Positions 7,956-13,216 of a stretch of DNA of 14,194 nt are shown one piece after another (the first letter of the stretch is position 1; each line of letters begins with the position of its first letter). Made by a program: the position numbers and the translations under genes. The notes below the pieces were generated by a model that searched no databases, was not told the DNA's origin, and saw nothing but the letters and a program-made list of their open reading frames with translations. Origin of the DNA: an uncultured Chloroflexota bacterium (lineage in GTDB: Bacteria > Chloroflexota > Anaerolineae > B4-G1 > DUEL01); contig CAKZOY010000250.1 in assembly GCA_937138275.1 (NCBI GenBank), positions 1 through 14,194 of the forward strand, in the 5' to 3' direction.

Positions 7956-7961
7956 ATTATA
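7956..7961 (-). promoter_or_regulatory. -10 box of the ftsH promoter
   Basis: The minus strand reads TTTCGGGTATAATAACC, a perfect TATAAT at the right distance for a leader of about 30 bases. The -35 position 17 bases upstream (GTGGCG) is a poor match, so either the extended sequence or an activator may compensate. The context TTCGG(G/T)TATAATAA is shared with the tyrS promoter. The end of repeat copy B lies 43 bp upstream. Confidence 0.65.
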
Positions 7962-8004
7962 CCCGAAATCCGGGAAAACGCCACTGACCGAACTTCGGCT
8001 TGGG

Positions 8005-8136
8005 CTTGTGCAGCAAATCATTTCGGGGGAGTGGCGCGTCCGCGAAAAGAGAGAGTGGGGTTTGTGGGGGCGGCGAAGCCGCCCCCACAAACCCCACACC
8101 CCATCCCTTCCCATGCGGGGTGAATTGCTGCTCAAG
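8005..8136. repeat. MITE-like palindromic element, copy B
   Basis: This 132-bp copy is the reverse-orientation counterpart of 2332-2465. Its ends are CTTGTGCAGCAAATC (8005-8019) and GAATTGCTGCTCAAG (8122-8136). The core palindrome is perfect: 8055-8074 pairs with 8078-8097 around GAA. Read on the minus strand it begins CTTGAGCAGCAATTC, continues with the CCCCGCAT segment, the core and the ACGCGCC segment, and ends AATGATTTGCTGCACAAG, the same order as copy A. It encodes no protein. It sits in the ftsH upstream region, next to a second, unrelated element. Confidence 0.8.
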
Positions 8137-8153
8137 CTCACTCCAGGGGGTGT

Positions 8154-8472
8154 TGTTGAATCTCGTAAAGTCGTATCACCGCCTTCTGGCAAAGTCTCAA
8201 AAAGTCATACCACCCCTATGGGGGAGGGGGATGGAAATGGGGTTTTTGGGGCGGCGGCTTCGCCGCCGCCCCAAAAACCCCTCTCTTCCCCCCTCTCCCC
8301 CGCCCGCAGGGCAAGGGGGAGAGGGGGGCAAGGGGGGTGAGGGGGATAAAGGGAGTCCCATGCAACAAAGAAAACTCGGAATGAACGGTCAGACTCCCAC
8401 GCGGGCAGGGTGGGGGATACGACTTTGTGAGACTTTGTTAAAGACCGGGTGATACGACTTTGAGAATCAACA
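8154..8472. repeat. MITE-like element with iterated AAAGTC end motifs
   Basis: The two ends are inverted repeats of about 60 bp: TGTTGAATCTC at 8154-8164 against GAGAATCAACA at 8462-8472. Inside these, AAAGTCGTATCACC (8167-8180) matches GGTGATACGACTTT (8448-8461). Next come CAAAGTCTCA (8190-8199) against TGAGACTTTG (8428-8437), and then AAAAGTCATACCACC against GGATACGACTTTG. Each end therefore has three AAAGTC-type sites in the same order. A further related site (GGATACAACTTTAC, 8475-8488) lies just outside the right end. The interior holds a perfect 20-bp-arm palindrome (8239-8258 with 8262-8281, loop TTC), a C/G-run hairpin and a non-coding filler. No open frame of note is present. A non-autonomous transposon is the best reading; I see no target duplication. 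Confidence 0.7.
8288..8345 (+). repeat. 14-bp C/G-run hairpin and second G-quadruplex motif
   Basis: CCCCCCTCTCCCCC (8288-8301) is perfectly complementary to 8315-8328. The G-strand 8315-8345 has four runs of five or six guanines separated by AGA, CAA and TGA, a textbook G-quadruplex pattern. Arrangement and loops resemble the motif at 185-215, so both are probably members of one dispersed repeat. Confidence 0.6.
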
Positions 8473-8493
8473 GAGGATACAACTTTACAAAAA

Positions 8494-9678
8494 TCAGCAA
8501 GGTTTTGTTCTTTCCCGAAGGACGATCCCTACGAGGAGCGCGCCCAGGATCAGTACTCCGGCATTCAGGAAGAAAGGGGACGCCGGACCGCCGTGGTCGT
8601 ACAGCCAGCCCCCAGCCAGTGGCCCCAGCGCCGCTCCCAGGAAGTAGGCAAAGGTGTAGAGACCGTAACTGGTACCCCGCACGTCCTCGCCCGCGATGTC
8701 GGCCACGAAGGCCCGCTCCGCTGGGAGCGACGCGCAGTACCCCAGCGACTCCAGCGCCCAAAGCGTCGCCAGCGGGATCAGGCTGCGCAGTCGCGGGATG
8801 AGCGCCGAGGCCAGCGCGCCGAGGATCAGCCCGGCGATCATCGGCCCTTTCCGCCCCCACCGGTCGGCGATCCGACCCATCCGGGAGGGAAGGAACGCGT
8901 TGACCAGGGCCGCAGGCAGGTAGGCCAGCGCCAGGTCGCCGATGCTCACCTGCAGAGTGTCCTGCAGGAAAAGCATCAGGATAGGCCAGATCATCGCCGA
9001 GGAAGCACCGGTGGCGAAGACGATGCCCATCAGCGCCAGTAACTGAGCGGAAACGGGTCGGCTCTGAACCGGATCGGTGGTCTGCGGACGGGTCTCCGGG
9101 ACCCCCCGCCAGCCGTTCCAGAAAGCGACCAGTGCCGAAACCGTGTAGAACGCGAAAAGATAGGGCCAGGCCACGCGCAGGGGATACCCCCATCGCTCCA
9201 TCCCCACGACGAACCCGAAGCCGGTCAGAGCACCGACGATCATCCCCTTCATAGAGGCCTCGTCTATGAGGCCGAAGGAATGGCCGCGACGGTCTCCGGC
9301 AGCCAGGTCGGCCACGGCCGTGTAGGCGGAGAGCCAGAGAAACGCCTGGCCCAGCCCCTCCACAAAGCGGGCGACGGCCAGCAGAGCGACCGTATCCGCC
9401 AGGCAGAAAACGACGAGGGCAACCACATACCCGCCCAACCCTATCAGCAGGAACGGACGGCGTCCCCAGCGGTCCAGCGCCCGCCCCAGAAACGGGCGGA
9501 CGATCACGGGGACGAAGGAGAGCACGGAGAAGAGGGCTCCAACCTCCAGCGCGGTCGCCCCCAGTTCCCGGCCGTAGACGGGCAGGACAAACCAGAGGAT
9601 GCCGAAAGGGAAAGAGACCCAGAAAATTGCCCGCCAGAGCATCCGCAGGGCAGGCGGGTGGCGAATGTCCTGGCGCAT
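8494..9678 (-). CDS. Major facilitator superfamily transporter
   Basis: This is a 394-residue inner-membrane secondary transporter with about twelve hydrophobic segments. The MFS motif A loop appears twice, once per six-helix half: GRALDRWGRR at 65-74 and GRIADRWGRK at 268-277. The hydrophilic central loop is about 190-210 (RPQTTDPVQSRP). The substrate cannot be named; the duplicated motif A and overall layout resemble drug/sugar-type effluxers. The ATG at 9678 lies four bases after the ccmD stop, and no separate promoter is visible, so it is probably the last gene of the ccmB-C-D unit. In that position ccmE or another maturation gene might be expected, so a link to haem or cytochrome maturation is possible but unproven. 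No terminator follows; the repeats begin six to twenty bases after the stop. Confidence 0.9.
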   Translation of the reverse strand: MRQDIRHPPALRMLWRAIFWVSFPFGILWFVLPVYGRELGATALEVGALFSVLSFVPVIVRPFLGRALDRWGRRPFLLIGLGGYVVALVVFCLADTVALLAVARFVEGLGQAFLWLSAYTAVADLAAGDRRGHSFGLIDEASMKGMIVGALTGFGFVVGMERWGYPLRVAWPYLFAFYTVSALVAFWNGWRGVPETRPQTTDPVQSRPVSAQLLALMGIVFATGASSAMIWPILMLFLQDTLQVSIGDLALAYLPAALVNAFLPSRMGRIADRWGRKGPMIAGLILGALASALIPRLRSLIPLATLWALESLGYCASLPAERAFVADIAGEDVRGTSYGLYTFAYFLGAALGPLAGGWLYDHGGPASPFFLNAGVLILGALLVGIVLRERTKPC

Positions 9679-9682
9679 CGGG

Positions 9683-9823
9683 CTACTGCTCGGTTGGTCG
9701 TTCTCGCCGTTCCTGCAACGCTTTCAGTTCCCGCTCCAGCCGACGCTGGCGAATCCAGATGGAAAAGACCAGCGCAAAGGTCAGTCCCCAGAAGACTGCG
9801 TAGGCGGCAAACAGGTAGGACAT
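9683..9823 (-). CDS. ccmD: CcmD-like haem exporter small subunit
   Basis: This short gene encodes 46 residues. The product has one transmembrane helix near its N-terminus (YLFAAYAVFWGLTFALVFSI, about residues 3-22), followed by a basic, charged cytoplasmic tail (RQRRLERELKAL and beyond). That is the exact layout of CcmD, the small protein that holds CcmC and haem-loaded CcmE in the CcmABCD release complex. A GGTGGAGG ribosome-binding site (9829-9836) precedes the ATG. Its position directly after ccmC supports the call. CcmD is too small and divergent for certainty by sequence alone. Confidence 0.8.
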   Translation of the reverse strand: MSYLFAAYAVFWGLTFALVFSIWIRQRRLERELKALQERRERPTEQ

Positions 9824-9831
9824 AGGTTCCT

Positions 9832-9862
9832 CCACCAAGTGGGTAAGTTGCAAGTGGGCAAG
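9832..9862 (-). repeat. CTTGC-type octamer array before ccmD
   Basis: On the minus strand the ccmC-ccmD gap reads CTTGCCCA, CTTGCAA, CTTACCCA, CTTGGTGG, which are units of seven or eight bases running into the ccmD ribosome-binding site. CTTGCCCA followed by CTTGCAA also occurs in the tyrS leader array. This is a dispersed simple repeat located in a translation-initiation region. Confidence 0.6.
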
Positions 9863-9871
9863 GGGAGATGG

Positions 9872-10552
9872 TCAGGTCTCGCTGCGGCGCAGGAGGGCCA
9901 GGGCGTCGGAGAAGCGCTCCAGGCGGATTCGCTGGCGCAGAAGGGTGGCATAGAGCAAGGTGAACCCGGCCAGCGAGACCAGAAGGGTCTGCACCATCTT
10001 CGGCGTCAGGGCCATATCCCCCCCACCGGAGAGAATCTCCGGATGAATGGTCCGCCACCAGCGGATGGCAAACCAGGAAAGCGGCACGGTGACAAAAGCG
10101 ACGATGCCGTAGACGGCGGCAAAGCGGGCCTGCCGCTCCGCCCCCTCCACCGCCCGGCGCAGCATCCCGTAGGCGATGTAGATGAGCAGTTGGACAGCCG
10201 AAATGGTCAGACGGGGCTCCCAGGTCCAGTAGGTGCCCCAGACCGGCCGCGCCCACAGGGAGCCGGTGAGCACCGCCATAGCAATGAACGTCAGGCCCAC
10301 CTCCACCGAAGAGAGGGCCAGGATGTCCCAGCGGCGCTCCCGGCGGATCAGGTACAGGATGCCCGCCAGAAAGGTGACGAAGAAGCCGAAGAAGCCCACC
10401 CAGGCCGAGGAGACGTGGAAGTAGAAGATGCGCTGGACGTCCCCCATGGTCGCCTCCCGAGGAGCGTACAGGAAGACCATCCCCAGGGCGGTCAGCACGA
10501 CGACCGCCGCGGCCAGTGCCAGGATAAAACCGGGAAGATCGCGATGTCGCAT
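9872..10552 (-). CDS. ccmC: Cytochrome c maturation haem-handling protein CcmC
   Basis: CcmC binds haem at the outer face of the membrane and passes it to CcmE. The 226-residue product has about six transmembrane helices and the diagnostic Trp-rich periplasmic segment WARPVWGTYWTWEPRLT (100-116). It has an acidic Glu where most relatives have Asp. The two likely haem-ligand histidines are His46 (YFHVSSAW) and His170 (RTIHPE). The start at 10552 is preferred over the upstream ATG at 10570 because GGAGGAG lies just upstream of it. Only one base separates the ccmB stop from this start. The gene order B-C-D matches known ccm operons, but ccmA, the ATPase partner, is not adjacent. Confidence 0.95.
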   Translation of the reverse strand: MRHRDLPGFILALAAAVVVLTALGMVFLYAPREATMGDVQRIFYFHVSSAWVGFFGFFVTFLAGILYLIRRERRWDILALSSVEVGLTFIAMAVLTGSLWARPVWGTYWTWEPRLTISAVQLLIYIAYGMLRRAVEGAERQARFAAVYGIVAFVTVPLSWFAIRWWRTIHPEILSGGGDMALTPKMVQTLLVSLAGFTLLYATLLRQRIRLERFSDALALLRRSET

Positions 10553-10553
10553 A

Positions 10554-11225
10554 TTACTCCTCCAGTACATAACCGAATGTCAATGTCGCGACGGCGACGA
10601 TCAGCAGGTCGTAGACGATAATGAGGCGGACCCATCCCCCCGCCTCGGCCAGCGTCCCCCCTTCCACCAACGTGCCGGTGGTCTGGACGGCGGCGATGAG
10701 CACCGGGAAGGCCAGGGGGAGAAGGAGAACAGGGAGGAGGACCTCCCGCGCGCGGGTGTTCACCGCCATCGCCGCCAGCAACGTCCCCACCGCCGCGTAT
10801 CCGACCGTCCCCAGAAGCGTCACCAGGAGCACATCCGGATGCAGCAAAGGGACGTTAAACAGTCCGGCAAAGAGGGGAAGCAACACCCCTTCCACAATGG
10901 CCATAAAGAAGAAGTTCCCCAGCGCTTTGCCGAAGAAAATTGTCGTCCGGTCCATCGGCGCCAGGAGCAGGCCGTCTATGCAGCCGGTCTGTTGTTCCCG
11001 GACCAGGGAGCGGCTCAGGCCCAGGGTGCCGGCAAAGGCGACGGTAGCCCAGAGGACTCCGGGGGCTGCGGCGCGCGCCACTGCTCCGCGCAGGTCCAGG
11101 GCGAAACTGAAGACCAGCAGCGCCAGCACCGCGAAGACCAGCATCGCGCTGACCATCTCGCGCGTGTGCCATTCGGTAGCCATGTCCTTGACGACGATGG
11201 CCCACATCTTATCCAGAAATTCCAT
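10554..11225 (-). CDS. ccmB: Haem exporter membrane subunit CcmB
   Basis: CcmB is the membrane permease of the CcmAB ABC-type complex, which uses ATP to release holo-CcmE from CcmC/D. The 223-residue product has about six membrane helices and the family segments KDMATEWHTREM (13-24), FAGTLGLSRSLVREQQTGCIDGLLLAP (64-90) and FFGKALGNFFF (97-107). The open frame extends far upstream, but through antisense of wzz and the tandem repeat. The ATG at 11225 matches the family start. No ribosome-binding site precedes it; a promoter -10 only ten bases upstream suggests an almost leaderless message. It is the first gene of the ccmB-C-D-MFS unit. Confidence 0.95.
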   Translation of the reverse strand: MEFLDKMWAIVVKDMATEWHTREMVSAMLVFAVLALLVFSFALDLRGAVARAAAPGVLWATVAFAGTLGLSRSLVREQQTGCIDGLLLAPMDRTTIFFGKALGNFFFMAIVEGVLLPLFAGLFNVPLLHPDVLLVTLLGTVGYAAVGTLLAAMAVNTRAREVLLPVLLLPLAFPVLIAAVQTTGTLVEGGTLAEAGGWVRLIIVYDLLIVAVATLTFGYVLEE

Positions 11226-11235
11226 AGCAGCGAAC

Positions 11236-11264
11236 AGTATACCGCGAAAAACGGAAGGAGGCAA
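11236..11264 (-). promoter_or_regulatory. Promoter of the ccmB-C-D-MFS unit
   Basis: The minus strand has TTGCCT (11259-11264, four of six) and TATACT (11236-11241, five of six) with a 17-base spacer; CGCGG precedes the -10. The predicted start lies near 11229, only about four bases before the ccmB ATG. That agrees with the missing ribosome-binding site. Confidence 0.6.
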
Positions 11265-11308
11265 TGCTGGGTGTTGGTTATTGGGTATTGGGGATCGGTC
11301 ACCCCTCC

Positions 11309-11412
11309 GCTCCCCTGCTCCCCCGCTCCCCCGCTCCTCCGCTCCCCTGCTCCCCCGCTCCTCCGCTCCCCTGCTCCCCCGCTCCTCCGCTCCCCTGCTC
11401 CCCCGCTCCTCC
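11309..11412 (+). repeat. Tandem array of thirteen 8-bp units
   Basis: Thirteen consecutive octamers of the type GCTCC(C/T)C(C/T) fill 104 bp. The first four are GCTCCCCT, GCTCCCCC, GCTCCCCC, GCTCCTCC. They are followed by three identical 24-bp groups (11341-11364, 11365-11388, 11389-11412), each made of three octamers. A shorter ATTGGGT-like simple repeat lies beside it at about 11275-11292. The array sits between the divergent ccmB and wzz promoters, and its copy number is likely variable. Confidence 0.9.
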
Positions 11413-11422
11413 GCCCCGCCCC

Positions 11423-11450
11423 TTGCCCTCATTCCCGCTCGTGGTAAAAT
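11423..11450 (+). promoter_or_regulatory. Promoter of the wzz-kinase unit
   Basis: TTGCCC (11423-11428, four of six) and TAAAAT (11445-11450, five of six) are separated by 16 bases, and TCGTGG precedes the -10. The predicted start near 11457 leaves a short leader that contains AAGGAGGT (11461-11468), seven bases or fewer from the wzz ATG. Confidence 0.6.
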
Positions 11451-11474
11451 ACATCTCTGCAAGGAGGTGTTCCG

Positions 11475-12131
11475 ATGGAACTTTCGCAGTATCTGCGCAT
11501 CCTGAGCAAGCGCTGGTGGGTGATTGCGGTCGCCGTTCTGGTCACCGCCCTCAGCGCCGCAGCGTTCAGCAAACTCCAGACTCCGGTCTACCAGTCCACC
11601 GCCGAGGTGGTCATCCAGCCGGCCCGGCCCGATTTCGGCCTGACCCAATCGGCCAAAACCCTCCTGCGCTCCTATATGACGGTCGCCGACTCCAACCGCT
11701 GGGCGCAGCAGGTTATAGACCGCCTCTCCCTGGATATGACCCCCCAGCAACTGCGGGCCAACGCCCGCTTCGCCGCGGAGGACGACCGGATGGTCATCCG
11801 CATTGAGATTGAGGACACCGACGGCGAGGTCGCCAACCGGATCGCCCGTACCTGGGCCATCCTGATGGTGGAGTGGCGGGACAGCGAAAACCAGAAACAA
11901 CGGAAAGAGGACCGGGTCTTCGCCGAGTTGCGGGATGAACCCACCTACAGCCAGACCTGGCCCCCGCGCCTGCTCATTATGCTGGTCGCCGGAGCGATCC
12001 TCGGCCTGATCATCGCTTTCGTAATCATCTTCTTCTTGGAGTGGACGGAGTCGGGGATCGTCCGTACCGCTGACGATCTGGAGCAATGGTTGGGTATGAC
12101 CGTCCTGGGCACGGTCCCCCCGGCTGAATAA
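11475..12131 (+). CDS. Wzz/CpsC-type polysaccharide co-polymerase
   Basis: The protein belongs to the chain-length determinant family: inner-membrane proteins that control polymer length and export of surface polysaccharide together with a cytosolic tyrosine kinase. The 218-residue product begins ELSQYLRILSKRWWVI, the typical N-terminal signature. It has helix 1 at about 15-31, a short extracytoplasmic domain at about 35-160, a Pro motif (TWPPR, 161-165) and helix 2 at about 165-189. The cytoplasmic tail contains VRTADDLEQWLGMTVLGTVPP, the usual kinase-contacting end. The extracytoplasmic part is shorter than in enterobacterial Wzz and closer to the CpsC/CapA form. The ribosome-binding site AAGGAGGT fixes the start. 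The kinase gene follows after 16 bases. No glycosyltransferase or Wzx/Wzy gene is present nearby. Confidence 0.88.
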   Translation: MELSQYLRILSKRWWVIAVAVLVTALSAAAFSKLQTPVYQSTAEVVIQPARPDFGLTQSAKTLLRSYMTVADSNRWAQQVIDRLSLDMTPQQLRANARFAAEDDRMVIRIEIEDTDGEVANRIARTWAILMVEWRDSENQKQRKEDRVFAELRDEPTYSQTWPPRLLIMLVAGAILGLIIAFVIIFFLEWTESGIVRTADDLEQWLGMTVLGTVPPAE

Positions 12132-12147
12132 CCCGCTGGAGAGAAAT

Positions 12148-12807
12148 ATGAGCCCTCAACCCACGCTGATCACTTTGACCGATCCCCGTTCGGCGGCCGC
12201 CGAGGCCTACCGGACGCTGCGGACGAACCTGACCTTCGCCGGACTGGACAAACCGATTGAGAGCCTGCTCGTCACCTCCCCAGGCCCCGACGAGGGCAAG
12301 TCGGTCGCCCTGGCGAACCTGGCGGTGGCGATGGCCCAGGGGGAGCGGCGGACCATCATCGTGGACGCCGACCTCCGACGGCCGACGCTGCACCAGATTT
12401 TCGGCGTCTCCAACGGCCGTGGCCTGACGACGATGTTCGTGGAGCCGGAGGCGATGGCCGATCCCCCCCTCTTGGAGACCGGGGTGGAGAACCTGTGGCT
12501 GCTCCCCAGCGGTCCGCTGCCTCCCAACCCGGCCGACCTGCTGGGCTCCCGCCGGATGGAAGAGATCATCAACGCCCTGCGCGCCCGGGCCGACGTTCTG
12601 CTCTTTGATGCCCCCCCGGTGGTCGCCGTCACCGATGCGGCGGTACTGGGGATGAAGGTGGACGGGGTGCTCCTGGTGGTGACGGCGGGCCGCACCCGTC
12701 GCGACGACGTCCAGCGGGCCCGGGAACTCCTGGAACGCGTGCACGTCCGCATCATCGGCGCCGTCCTGACCGACGCACCCTCAGGAAGGATGCCGCGGTA
12801 CTATTGA
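12148..12807 (+). CDS. BY-type tyrosine kinase (CpsD/CapB-like)
   Basis: This cytosolic P-loop kinase autophosphorylates C-terminal tyrosines and works with the adjacent Wzz-type protein to regulate polysaccharide synthesis. The 219-residue product shows the oligomerisation helix EAYRTLRTNL (19-28), Walker A SPGPDEGKS (44-52), Walker A' IIVDADLRRP (70-79) and Walker B LLFDAPP (151-157). The tyrosine cluster is minimal: the chain ends RYY, with only Tyr218 and Tyr219, whereas many relatives have three to six tyrosines over 10-20 residues. The ATG is preceded by GGAGAG. Spacing to wzz is 16 bases, so they form one unit. A plain MinD/ParA-type ATPase is the alternative, but the RxLRTNL helix and the Wzz neighbour favour a BY-kinase. 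Confidence 0.88.
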   Translation: MSPQPTLITLTDPRSAAAEAYRTLRTNLTFAGLDKPIESLLVTSPGPDEGKSVALANLAVAMAQGERRTIIVDADLRRPTLHQIFGVSNGRGLTTMFVEPEAMADPPLLETGVENLWLLPSGPLPPNPADLLGSRRMEEIINALRARADVLLFDAPPVVAVTDAAVLGMKVDGVLLVVTAGRTRRDDVQRARELLERVHVRIIGAVLTDAPSGRMPRYY

Positions 12808-12826
12808 GGCTTTCCTGCTCGCCGAA

Positions 12827-13216
12827 ATGGAATCCAGAGCCCAAAGCGCAGAATCCGATAACGGTCTCAGCACCCTTTCCCTTCAGCGAACAGCCTATGC
12901 CGATCTACTCCGCCAATCCCTTCAGCACATCGTGCAGACTCTCTCGGCGCTGGAGGAGGTAGAGCGAATCAGCCTTTTCGGCTCCTACGCCCGCGGCCAC
13001 GCCGACTTGTTTACCGACCTGGATATTCTGGTCGTGATGGAGACCGACCAGGGGTTCGTGGAACGACTCCGGACGCTGTATGCGCTTCTGGCAGTGCCCG
13101 TAGACCTGGACCTGATTTGCTACACTCCCCAGGAGTTCCAGAGCCTGAAAGAACGGCCATTCCTGCGCCGGATTTTGCAGGAGGAGGTGGTCCTCTATGA
13201 GAAGAAGCGCCCTTGA
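12827..13216 (+). CDS. MNT-type minimal nucleotidyltransferase
   Basis: This is a small protein of the polymerase-beta-like nucleotidyltransferase superfamily. The active-site motif is complete: LFGSYARG (50-57) with Gly52-Ser53, TDLDILV (63-69) with Asp64 and Asp66, and a third acidic residue at Asp93 or Asp95 in PVDLDLI. In studied pairs (MntA/HepT) such proteins act as antitoxins that adenylylate the HEPN toxin. The 129-residue length is that of a minimal MNT plus an N-terminal extension. The first 25 or so residues ([13 protein letters not shown]) are weakly conserved-looking, and no ribosome-binding site precedes the ATG at 12827, so the true start may lie further in. It follows the kinase gene by 19 bases and overlaps the HEPN gene by 20 bases. 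Confidence 0.88.
   Translation: MESRAQSAESDNGLSTLSLQRTAYADLLRQSLQHIVQTLSALEEVERISLFGSYARGHADLFTDLDILVVMETDQGFVERLRTLYALLAVPVDLDLICYTPQEFQSLKERPFLRRILQEEVVLYEKKRP

Noticed and set aside
8154..8488. CRISPR-like or regulator-operator array from AAAGTC repeats
   Set aside because: The motifs are arranged as paired inverted ends with unrelated DNA between, which fits an element boundary better; an operator role remains possible but is not supported.
11309..11412. CRISPR array
   Set aside because: Units are contiguous octamers without unique spacers, and no cas gene is present.
11226..12086. Extension of the ccmB frame to 12086
   Set aside because: It reads antisense through wzz and through the tandem array; CcmB has its expected length from 11225.
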